Source: Zygnema cylindricum (taxonomy: Eukaryota; Streptophyta; Zygnematophyceae; Zygnematales; Zygnemataceae). From it: 13,489 bases of DNA. The position numbers and the translations under genes were made by a program. The stretch is taken from positions 1 to 13,489 of the forward strand of contig JBBHKE010003065.1 of the NCBI GenBank assembly GCA_037447655.1, written 5' to 3'. Shown here one piece after another: positions 5,842-11,123 of this stretch. Position 1 is the stretch's first letter, and every line of letters begins with the position of its first letter. Under the pieces are notes generated by a model. The model saw nothing but the letters and a program-made list of their open reading frames with translations. It was not told the origin of the DNA and made no database searches.

Positions 5842-7980
5842 AAGAAAAAAAAAAAAAACAAAAAAAATGACTTTCTTTTGGATAGTGGTCAATGGCGCTT
5901 TTCTAGGGGCTTTTCAGGTTTTGTGATGGTTTTTTTAGAGAGTTTCTTTCTTTAGTTTAATCAATAAATAAAAAATGGTTTCCATTAAGCCCAAATAAAA
6001 CATACACATTAAAACATGTGTCGATTACAAATTAAAAAGATAGTTAAACACTCTTGTAACCTTTTCTAACATCTTTTAACCTCTCTTAACCTCTTTTAAC
6101 CCTTTCAAACACTTTCAGCCTCTTTAGACTCCAGATTTTAGACTCTTTTAATTTCTTCTAATCTCTCTTAATTCAACTTTAACTTAATATCGTAGGTCAT
6201 CTCCACAACTGATTCACAAATCCCATAACGAGACAAAACACAAGCAAATCAAAATAAAACAGAAACCACAGCCAAAAAAAAACAAAAGAGGGAGAAAACA
6301 ACTAGAAGAAAGAAGAAGAAAGTAGAAATGAAGAAAAGAAGACGAAGAAGAAGAAGAAGAAGAAGACGAAAAAGAAGGAGAAAAAAAAGAAGAAAAAGAC
6401 GGTGATCAAGAACATATTACCAAAATAAATTAAAAGTTAAACAAACAGATAAAACATGTGGAAAAATGAAAAAAAGCGTCGAACTAAAACTAACAACGAC
6501 AATTACTAAAGCCGTTTTTTTTCCATAGAACAAATGAAAAGCGCCAATGAAAAACTAACCTCGATAACTACCAACGCCAATTTTTTCCGTAAAATTTCTT
6601 GATCCTCCATACCCACAAGCTTTTCCAGAGCTTCTTGTAAAGAAACTATGAGCCTCGAAAGATCCGTGAGAGGATTTCCGACTGATTTGTATTCCAAAAG
6701 AGTCGAAGCCCACTCTTGAAAAGCAAAGGCCAAACCAACACATTTTTCCTGCAAATCCCTCTCTCTCTCTCTCTTTCCCTCCCTCTCAGAATGACACATT
6801 TTTCTAGCAAATCCCTCTCTCTGTCTCTCTTTCCCTTGCTCTCAGAATGACACATTTTTCTTGCAAATCCCTCTCTCTCGTTCCCTCCCTCTCAGAATGA
6901 CACAATTTTCCTGCAGATTCAGAATGACACATTTTTCCTGCAAATCCCCTCTCACTTTCCCTCCCTCTCAGAATGACACATTTTTCCTGCAAATCCCTCC
7001 CTCTCTTTCCCTCCCTCTCAGAATGACACAATTTTCCTGCAAATCCCTCTCTCTCGTTCCCTCCCTCTCAAAATGACACATGTTTCCTGCAAATCCCTCT
7101 CTCTCGCTCTCTCTCTCCCCCTCTCAGAATGACACATTTTCCTGCAAATCTGCCTCTCTCTCTCACTCCCTCCCTCTCTCGGAATGAACACTAGTTTTCA
7201 GCCATAGGTCAGGGAGAGAGAGGGGGCAGGGGCAGGGGCAGGGGAGGCGGAGGGGGGAGGAAGTGGAGGTTTATGGGGAGAGGGAGAGGGAGAGGGAGAA
7301 GGAGAGGGAGAAGGAGAGGAAGAGGGGAGCGGAAGCGTTCAACAACTTTAACAACAAGTTAAATTTCCAACGTCCGAAAGGTCCAAAAGGCAAATATTTT
7401 TAGACCAATTTTCAAAACTAGACGTTTGACATTTATTAACATTGTGTTGGAATTTTTGATTTCCCTTATAAATCCACAAATGTGCCTTAATTTTCAAAAA
7501 ACAATTAAAAATGTTTGGATAAATTTCACTAAAAAGGTGAGAGAAGTGATTCTTTACCGAGTCCAATGTCTTGCATGCCTCCTTCTTGACAAGTGTCACA
7601 ATTAACGGAAACTTTTCGCATAATATCATCCGGTCCGTTTCTAGGGTTTTTTGTACGGAGGTAGCCATGGAATTTGCCATTCGATGGGCATCAAACCAAT
7701 CAACAAGAGCTTTTTGAATCTCTTCATCGTCGATTGAAATAAAGGACTCCATTGTACTATCTTGCGATTCTTTATCGGTTCCACTCTCTAATTTTACCCT
7801 TTTTAACATTGTTTGAAACCGATCTTGTTTCCTACACTTTCCGTTACAAGCCGAAACAATTGAACAAACCATCTCTTTAGAACCAAACAAACTACACCAC
7901 CATCTGGGCCGCTTTCTCTTCGTCGACGAAAAATCGGTCACCATTGAATCATCTTCTTGTTGAGAACCGATTTTCGACAT
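163..7980 (-). CDS. Multi-exon STAND / NB-ARC (NLR-like) ATPase gene, 3' end beyond window
   Basis: Seven exons join in one frame, with an eighth likely, giving at least 525 codons (about 576 with exon 8). Order of parts: unrecognised helical N-terminal region (residues 1 to about 280), FEGRKGVLEEI linker motif (about 277-287), P-loop GPSGSGKS (about 324-331), FxWhD-like strand IVWLDAGS, Walker B YLLILDNV, sensor-1/RNBS-B HVLMTSEN, GLPL-type CLPFAL, then a probable winged helix. NB-ARC proteins are nucleotide-driven switches that oligomerise in immune or programmed-death signalling; that role is known for the family and only inferred here. The P-loop and GLPL context resembles NB-ARC proteins with TPR-type C-termini more than classical plant CC/TIR NLRs, but the C-terminal sensor domain lies off the left edge. 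Introns are about 415-1464 nt; the first six are phase 0. No frameshift or in-frame stop occurs inside the chosen exons. Boundaries come from consensus splice sites and domain continuity; no transcript supports them. Confidence 0.82.
391..690. repeat. 18-bp minisatellite TTGACTTTGTACAAACTG (about 16 copies)
   Basis: Degenerate units of about 18 bp, consensus TTGACTTTGTACAARCTR, run with few breaks; one stray copy is near 862-880. Because 18 is a multiple of three, the minus strand reads as a hexapeptide repeat (LYKVNS-like), which explains the open frame there. It lies in the intron between exons 7 and 8 in my model, so I do not treat it as coding. Confidence 0.85.
985..1690. repeat. Four diverged copies of a CCATAATTAGTGTGGA-type repeat
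   Basis: Copies centre near 1010-1035, 1105-1145, 1190-1225 and 1600-1640. The shared pattern is roughly GGCACATTACACCATAATTA then GTGTGGATNTTTGGGT, often followed by a CTCATG-type string. The same core recurs as a tight array at 13119-13266. Family unknown; terminal inverted repeats were not found. Confidence 0.55.
1466..1582 (+). repeat. CT-rich tract
   Basis: Imperfect CT/CCT run. Confidence 0.8.
1780..1997 (-). CDS. Exon 7 of NB-ARC gene: GLPL motif / ARC1
   Basis: 72 codons plus 2 nt. The acceptor is TCTTCTTCCTCCAG|ATTTTG at 1998, with the best pyrimidine tract in the gene; the donor is CCAG|GTCAGT at 1779, phase 2. It encodes the helix ILQQGYRQKGDEAHLLVEIA, then QELSCLPFALVIASKML, the GLPL-type motif of ARC1 with C in place of the first G, then LLALMKKD and a DWSF element seen in the linker to the winged helix of NB-ARC proteins. 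If the donor is not used, the frame runs 13 more codons to a stop near 1749, which would end the protein after ARC1. Confidence 0.85.
2060..2345. repeat. Degenerate ACATTATA / ATAACATTA array in intron 6
   Basis: Dozens of imperfect 8-10 bp units such as AACATTATA, AACACTATA and AGCATTATA fill the stretch just upstream (minus strand) of the exon 7 acceptor. The rest of this intron (2346-2824) holds only a vague repeat of CATTGTCATGAGAGA near 2680-2720. Confidence 0.75.
2825..2923 (-). CDS. Exon 6 of NB-ARC gene: sensor-1 / RNBS-B strand
   Basis: 33 codons, phase 0 at both ends: acceptor AAATTCCAG|TTGGGT at 2924, donor GAG|GTTTGT at 2824. It reads LGSAHVLMTSENLVDRVS and ends SLALDNALE. This is the missing piece between Walker B and the GLPL motif: it aligns with the GS-xHVLITSRN strand (kinase 3a / RNBS-B, sensor 1) and the following strand and helix of NB-ARC domains. 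It joins without a gap to ILQQGYRQKGDEAHLL of exon 7. The usual sensor-1 arginine of (I/V)T(S/T)R is replaced by glutamate here. The exon is too short to stand out as an ORF and was found by domain expectation plus splice sites. Confidence 0.82.
2924..3745 (-). other. Intron 5 of NB-ARC gene, with a hairpin
   Basis: 822 nt between exons 5 and 6. Apart from the inverted repeat at 3021-3117 it is AT-rich sequence in which I see nothing further. Confidence 0.65.
3021..3117. repeat. Intronic hairpin, perfect 13-bp arms
   Basis: TAGTGTTAATAAT (3021-3033) is the exact reverse complement of ATTATTAACACTA (3105-3117). Inside, GATGATT and AATCATT can pair as a second stem. The whole is 97 nt; it may be a small inverted-repeat element or a structured RNA in the intron. 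Confidence 0.65.
3746..3889 (-). CDS. Exon 5 of NB-ARC gene: Walker B (kinase 2)
   Basis: 48 codons if the acceptor is GCTTGGAG|TCCATG (3890), or 43 codons (3746-3874) if it is GCGGGACAG|CCGGAA; both are phase 0 and I cannot choose between them. The frame is closed by TAA at 3899-3901 just upstream. The exon encodes a charged helix (EEEERMEERMEKVRRSLED) and then RRYLLILDNVQNENLLEP, the Walker B / kinase-2 strand with the DN form usual in NB-ARC proteins. The donor is AAG|GTAGTG at 3745. Neither acceptor has a good pyrimidine tract, so a small extra exon between exons 4 and 5 is possible. Confidence 0.82.
4141..4227. repeat. Intronic hairpin, perfect 14-bp arms
   Basis: AAGTGTGGAAAATG (4141-4154) is the exact reverse complement of CATTTTCCACACTT (4214-4227). 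Further in, TTGTA pairs with TACAA, with partial pairing in between, giving an imperfect stem of about 27 positions and a loop of roughly 30 nt. It sits in intron 4. The rest of that intron (3890-4872) holds GA/CT tracts and the TTTAGGG-like blocks. Confidence 0.7.
4304..4355 (+). repeat. GA-rich tract
   Basis: GAGAAAGGGA-type run in intron 4. Confidence 0.85.
4667..4862. repeat. Inverted pair of TTTAGGG-like blocks in intron 4
   Basis: A G-strand block (about 4667-4700, GGGGTTTTAGGG then TTTTTTAGGG) and a C-strand block (about 4827-4862, CCCTAAAAAAACCC then TAAAACCC) face each other across about 125 nt that include a CT tract (4729-4798). They could pair as a long stem. The C-strand block lies next to the exon 4 donor at 4872. 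Confidence 0.7.
4729..4798 (+). repeat. CT-rich tract
   Basis: CTCTCTC run in the loop between the TTTAGGG-like blocks. Confidence 0.85.
4873..5040 (-). CDS. Exon 4 of NB-ARC gene: P-loop (Walker A)
   Basis: 56 codons, phase 0 at both ends. The acceptor is TTTTGCAG|GTGAAA at 5041 and the donor is CAG|GTGAGT at 4872, a perfect consensus. It encodes VKLLGLTGPSGSGKSQIAL, the first beta strand and Walker A loop (GxxGxGKS) of an NB-ARC NTPase, followed by AYAYQSRANYDKIVWLDAGS, the second strand with the family's typical FWhDA-like ending. The lysine and serine of the P-loop bind the nucleotide phosphates and Mg. This is the strongest single domain signal in the window. Confidence 0.92.
5041..5455 (-). 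other. Intron 3 of NB-ARC gene
   Basis: 415 nt, the shortest intron. It is built from degenerate AATTGA / GATCAA / TTGACAA strings (about 5100-5400), an AT-rich cryptic repeat; nothing else is seen. Confidence 0.75.
5456..5791 (-). CDS. Exon 3 of NB-ARC gene: helices and FxGR linker
   Basis: 112 codons, phase 0 at both ends. The acceptor is TTTGCAG|GCAGG after a long pyrimidine/poly-T run (the poly-A of the plus strand), and the donor is GAG|GTGAGA at 5455. The first two-thirds continue the helical N-terminal region (AGLFVRALTETKRIHEIL, EFEQKLLEFYTVAYLRGIVGYG). The last third carries NLNFEGRKGVLEEIGLGL, which matches the FxGR-x-x-x-L-x-x-I motif that commonly precedes the P-loop in NB-ARC and other STAND proteins. 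A second AG four bases downstream (GCAGGCAG) could be an alternative acceptor but would shift the frame. Confidence 0.85.
5796..5867 (+). repeat. Poly-A tract
   Basis: About 70 nt of almost pure A with a few G and one C. It is adjacent to the exon 3 acceptor, where it acts as the pyrimidine tract on the minus strand; length errors are likely. Confidence 0.9.
6303..6400 (+). repeat. GAA-type microsatellite
   Basis: Imperfect GAA/AGA run inside intron 2. Confidence 0.85.
6560..6748 (-). CDS. Exon 2 of NB-ARC gene: helical N-terminal region
   Basis: 63 codons, phase 0 at both ends. The acceptor is ATTTGCAG|GAAAAATG at 6749 and the donor is GAG|GTTAGT at 6559, a good consensus. The product is strongly helical and amphipathic (EWASTLLEY, LSRLIVSLQEALEKL, EILRKKLALVVIE), like the helical bundles often found at the N-terminus of STAND proteins (Rx-type CC, HeLo or Goodbye-type domains). 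That comparison is by architecture only; no signature motif is seen. The first 11 nt of this exon and its acceptor are repeated in the minisatellite directly upstream (6737-7189). Confidence 0.78.
6737..7189. repeat. About nine tandem copies of a 27-56 bp unit containing the exon 2 acceptor
   Basis: The plus-strand unit is GAATGACACATTTTTCCTGC then AAATCCCTCTCTC and a CT run. On the gene strand each unit reads GGGATTTGCAG|GAAAAATGTGT, the same as the true exon 2 acceptor and first 11 exon bases, before diverging. Seven of the nine units, including the true site, keep CAG; one has TAG (near 6803-6806) and one AAG (near 6860). One unit (6899-6925) is truncated. Confidence 0.88.
7211..7334 (+). 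repeat. GGGAGA-rich tract with G-quadruplex motif
   Basis: Purine-rich run in intron 1. At 7222-7244 four G runs of 4-5 are separated by CA, a textbook quadruplex-forming pattern. The G-rich strand is the template strand of the NB-ARC gene. Confidence 0.8.
7558..7980 (-). CDS. Exon 1 of NB-ARC gene: N-terminal region
   Basis: 141 codons, starting at the ATG at 7978-7980. An in-frame TAG lies about 45 nt upstream with no earlier Met, so this start is preferred. The protein opens with an acidic/Ser-rich stretch, then a basic patch KRKRPR followed by WWCSLFG and several cysteines (CSIVSACNGKC), then a mostly helical part around DDEEIQKALVDWFDAHR. The basic patch could be a nuclear signal and the Trp/Cys cluster a membrane or metal contact; both are guesses. 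The donor is TCG|GTAAAG at 7557, phase 0, joining TLDS to EKCVGL of exon 2. Frame stays open about 70 codons past the donor (to 7348), so retained-intron termination or a different donor is possible. I do not recognise the domain. Confidence 0.75.
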
Positions 7981-8037
7981 GTGGCCTGACAGAAAAATAT
8001 TACACCAGTAAAGAGATATATTACAACTCTATTATAA
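7978..8037 (-). promoter_or_regulatory. 5' region of NB-ARC gene: possible leader intron acceptor and TATA-like box
   Basis: Directly upstream of the ATG the minus strand reads TTTTTCTGTCAG|GCCACATG, which looks like a 3' splice site (AG at 7986-7987). The gene may therefore have a 5' UTR intron. Further up, TATAATA (8030-8036) and AATATATC are TATA-like, but in AT-rich DNA they mean little. Either a leader intron or a TSS within about 50 nt fits; I cannot decide. Confidence 0.2.
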
Positions 8038-8837
8038 CAGGAGATATGTTGATTCAAATTACAGTACAGGCGACGTGGTGGACAATTTTGTAATGGTATT
8101 CCTAGGTAATCCATGTAGTTGTTTGTGTTATCGACACTATTTTATGGTCAAAGGCCAAAAGGTACAGGGTTTTTCAGTGGTAATAACCCTAAAAGCGATC
8201 CACAGTGTCTTTTTCATGCCAATAACTACCCACACAAATAACAGAAACAGAAACAAGAAAAGGGTTTCTGGTTTTGCAATGGGATAAATAAGAGAGACTG
8301 AAATATGGTTGCATTTTTTGAATGTTTTTGTGTTTTTTTTTCAAATCTCTAATCTTTATGGGAACCAATATGAAAAGTCGAAGGGTTCAAAGGTAAGTTT
8401 TGCAATAACACAAGTTAGAAATGCATCATCCACCATAATTATTAAGGACAAATTAACATTATGGTAAAAGAAAAGAAAGAAAAGAAAGATCCATCCAAAC
8501 CGTTTCGACAAGAAAAAGATTTCCAAAAAAAATACTTGTTATCCAAATTTTTTAGAGTTATGGCGGTGGTTTACACTAAATCATGCGCTTCTCTCAAAGT
8601 ATTGGGAACAAAAAACAGTGTGGTTCAAAGTATGAGAGAACTGGACATGGTTCTTGTGTGGATATTTTCGATAAAAAATGAAAAGGAAACATATTTTCGC
8701 ACGCAAAAATGCAAAAGTTGTGCGATGTTGAATTCAAAAACGGATGTTATAGAGTTATTAAAATTTTAGAGGAAGTTGTAGACATACTTATCAATAAATT
8801 TTAGGTTTTTGGAGTTTCGTACGAGGTAAAATGGTGA

Positions 8838-8903
8838 AACCCTAACAAAACCCTAAAAAACCCTAAAAAACCCTAAAAAACTCTAAAAAACCCTAAAAAA
8901 CCC
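8838..8903 (+). repeat. CCCTAAAAAA tandem array (telomere-like motif)
   Basis: Starts AAACCCTAACAAAACCCTA and continues as about five further 10-bp CCCTAAAAAA units with one CTCTAAAAAA variant. The core is the Arabidopsis-type CCCTAAA motif with extra A residues, so it is interstitial and not a true telomere. Confidence 0.8.
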
Positions 8904-9335
8904 ATATCATGACACAATGTAATTACTGAGTGTGTATTATGGAGTTGGATGAGGAAAAAAAAAATAAAAAATCCTAAAGTGAAAATCACCAAAAAAAGGA
9001 GACGAGCAAACCCTAAAACGAGAGTAACGACAGTAAGACTTTTAATATGGAAAAATGCATACCGAGCAGCTTCATATGTCCCTCAAAAACCAAAAAAGGA
9101 ACAAAAATTTGCAAAAATTCATAAGTTAAACTGGAAATGAACAAGAAATGCAGGTTGAAAACATGAGAAAAAAAATAAGGAAGAAGGAATATGTCATGGA
9201 AAAAGGACCAAGGAACACGAAAGAGAGAGAAGAATGAAGGAAAAATAAAACTTGAGCATCAAAGTTATGAAATTTTTAAATTTTAGAGGCAGAAGATTCG
9301 TTCGGATTCAACGGATTTCGCATCATTTCCATGTA

Positions 9336-9371
9336 AGTAAATGTTTAGGGTTTAGTAAATGTTTAGGGTTT
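9336..9371 (+). repeat. Perfect tandem duplication of 18 bp with TTTAGGGTTT
   Basis: AGTAAATGTTTAGGGTTT occurs twice back to back (9336-9353, 9354-9371) without a mismatch, containing a TTTAGGG core. Confidence 0.85.
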
Positions 9372-9560
9372 TACATAGACAGAAAACTCGAAACCCTAAT
9401 TCCAGAAAAAGACGTCCAGTTACAAACCTGAATAAGTGAATACTCTGTCCTCGTAAAGAAAGCCGCCAAACGCAATCACACGTGGCATTCACTGCGCGAG
9501 TGACACATCAGCACGTGCGCGAAGTCTCATTGGTCCTTGAAGGGACTCATTTAAGGGAGA

Positions 9561-9598
9561 GAAAGTTCCTTTTTTTCCGGAACTGACCGAGAACTTTC
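9561..9598. promoter_or_regulatory. Heat-shock-element-like cluster / inverted repeat
   Basis: Three units of the GAAnnTTC / TTCnnGAA type in 38 bp: GAAAGTTC (9561-9568), TTCCGGAA (9575-9582) and GAACTTTC (9591-9598). The outer two are also an 8-bp inverted repeat, and the middle one is a perfect palindrome. HSF trimers bind arrays of alternating nGAAn units; the spacing here is looser than a canonical element. Confidence 0.3.
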
Positions 9599-9649
9599 GC
9601 ATATTCAATAGCATTATTGTCGATTCGGCGTCCGTACAGAAAATTTCCT

Positions 9650-9726
9650 AGGACTTGGGTCTAGAAGTCACGGTCACGCATAGGACTTGGGATTGTTGTA
9701 GAGCCTAGAAGTCACAGTCACGCATA
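9650..9726. repeat. Direct repeat, 22 bp, in the control-like region
   Basis: CTAGAAGTCACRGTCACGCA occurs at 9661-9680 and 9705-9724, extended by TA in both, with one mismatch and 44 bp spacing. Each copy is preceded by AGGACTTGGG (9650-9659 and 9682-9691); the second unit has a 12-nt insertion between the two parts. It may be a duplicated binding site. Confidence 0.6.
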
Positions 9727-10841
9727 TGGTCCTTAAGGTCCTCAGCCGTACAGTTCAAAGAAAACACGTGTCAAGCGGTACCAAGTGGTATTGGCCACTC
9801 GTAATTCGTGCGACGGTTTGTCGTACGGTTGAATGTTGTTACATCCGTCCAGTTGCACTATGGCTGACGCACCAATTTGAATGGATCGGCGTTTCATGGA
9901 CATAAAGAGGGGAACCGACAAAGTCTTCCGTTACGCGAAAAGAAAAAACGGGGGAAAGGCTTGGCCAAGAAAAGGCCCATGCAAAAGTATTCGTTGCACA
10001 ATTGGAGTTTGACAAGTGTAGTCCTTCCAATAAGCGTGGAGCGTGGGTTCCTCACCTTCGATGTGACTGGCACTCAGGTTCGAACAACCAATAAAACAAA
10101 AATATACGTCCCTTTAGGAAGGTGACGTGGCATAATTAAAGTAGTCACTTTTGAAGCGTCCCATGAGCATCCGTACAGGACGCTTGTTTCACGACACGAA
10201 ACGATAAAATACCGTCGTGTAAAACGCACTACAAAGTACAAACCAGTATTCTAAACCAGATGTACCTTTCTTCGTGCGATCCTTTAACTAAAACAAACGT
10301 GGTGCGTTCGAGAGCCTAAAGAATGCGGTCATTTGAAGGTCAATTTCAATGATCGAGAAATTTGTGACCGTCCAGATCATAATCGTACGGCCCAAAATTT
10401 GTAGATTGCTTGTACGTTATATCAAAGATACTGATGCGCAAGGCGAAAAAACAGGAAAAACTAATCCGTTCGAGACAAGTCGACAACGAAAAAGTCCCTC
10501 AGCGCGTGGATCTAACGGTTCAAAAGACACGATGACCGGAAACGTCGCACTATTACCATTAACATTATTCGCACTATTAGTACGTTTCGCACCGTAAACG
10601 CATAGTGCGAGCATGCGAATCCTTTAGAGGTACAGAATAGTAGCCGTACATATTCCCGTATGCTACAGTAAAGTTCACTGTAAATCGCTACAGTATTAGC
10701 GTGACTAATTGTTAAAACTGAATTAGAACTAAATACGAAAAATAAACGTCTCGTACTAATAGTTCTGTACTCTGTTCCAAAGACACATCTTCCCCAGACG
10801 TACAAAACTACAAATCGTACGAGTGAACGACGAGGGAAGCC

Positions 10842-10859
10842 ATGTCTGGAGACCTCTAA
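10842..10859 (+). promoter_or_regulatory. Short upstream ORF (5 codons) before the candidate plus-strand start
   Basis: ATGTCTGGAGACCTCTAA lies 24 nt before the ATG at 10884. If the transcript starts upstream of it, it could dampen initiation at the main ATG. Its relevance depends wholly on the candidate gene being real. Confidence 0.2.
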
Positions 10860-10883
10860 AGGAAGCAGTTTTGCCACGTGGCA

Positions 10884-11000
10884 ATGGAGGAAGGTGTCTC
10901 GGTTTTCCGCTCGTCCAAACGGTCGGCAGTTAGTTCTGCTTTCCGGCCGGTTGTGGCTTCCCTGACAGCTTTCGTTATTATGTCTGTCATCCATTCCTGG
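10884..11000 (+). CDS. Candidate first coding exon of a divergent plus-strand gene, unknown product
   Basis: 39 codons from an ATG in a strong context (G at -3, G at +4) to TCC TGG|GTGAGT, a full-consensus donor at 11001, phase 0. Unspliced, the frame continues 16 codons to TAA at 11049-11051. The peptide is MEEGVSVFRSSKRS followed by a hydrophobic run (VVASLTAFVIMSVIHSW) that could be a signal anchor or single membrane helix. GC is clearly above the surroundings. A perfect 10-bp palindrome GCCACGTGGC ends 1 nt before the ATG, and a 5-codon upstream ORF sits at 10842-10859. I do not recognise the product. The opposite strand is also open over this stretch, so the case rests on start context, donor and composition. 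Confidence 0.35.
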
Positions 11001-11123
11001 GTGAGTCAGGCAAACCCTAATTTTTTTTGTGGAGCTCTACGAACTTCGTAAACCCTGTAAAACGTTTTAGGGTTTCATAATTCTTAATTTTTGGATTAAA
11101 AGTTTATTATTTTTCCTTGGATC

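Larger units (their letters stand above)
5792..6559 (-). other. Intron 2 of NB-ARC gene
   Basis: 768 nt. On the plus strand it holds a poly-A run (5796-5867), a degenerate CTCTTTTAACCT repeat (about 6050-6180) and a GAA-rich microsatellite (6303-6400). The poly-A becomes the poly-T tract in front of the exon 3 acceptor on the gene strand. Confidence 0.75.
7981..9449. other. Intergenic stretch with no convincing gene
   Basis: AT-rich spacer upstream of the NB-ARC start. It contains a CCCTAAAAAA array (8838-8903), a tandem 18-bp duplication with TTTAGGGTTT (9336-9371) and scattered CCCTAA motifs. A 102-codon frame on the plus strand (8461-8769, Lys-rich start, one CxxC) and a 63-codon Lys/Arg-rich frame (8949-9140) are open, but neither has domain features or a coding-like composition. 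Confidence 0.6.
9450..10883. promoter_or_regulatory. CG-richer, low-repeat control-like region between the divergent genes
   Basis: About 1.4 kb without simple repeats and with visibly more CG dinucleotides than the flanks. It holds CACGTG boxes at 9479-9486 (CACGTGGC), 9512-9517, 9765-9770 and 10873-10882, a GACGTGGC at 10124-10131, at least eleven CGTAC/GTACG cores, a heat-shock-element-like cluster and a 22-bp direct repeat. Several short ORFs on both strands show no recognisable protein. In plants CACGTGGC is bound by bZIP/bHLH factors and CGTAC by SBP-domain factors; whether those apply depends on the organism. Confidence 0.4.

Noticed and set aside
6646-7076. Open frames with MCHSEREGK and similar repeats
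   Set aside because: They are readings of the acceptor-containing minisatellite; only 6560-6748 fits as exon.
8461-8769. 102-codon Lys-rich plus-strand frame with one CxxC
   Set aside because: Poor start context, no domain, AT-rich composition equal to its surroundings and no splice support. Kept only as a remark.
8838-8903. A telomere or chromosome end
   Set aside because: Units are 10 bp with extra A, short, and flanked by ordinary sequence on both sides.
10512-10994. 160-codon open frame on the minus strand
   Set aside because: Long, but residues look random (many Arg, Ser, Cys, no motif), it spans motif-dense non-coding DNA, and it lies antisense to a better start and donor. It cannot be fully excluded; a transcript would decide.
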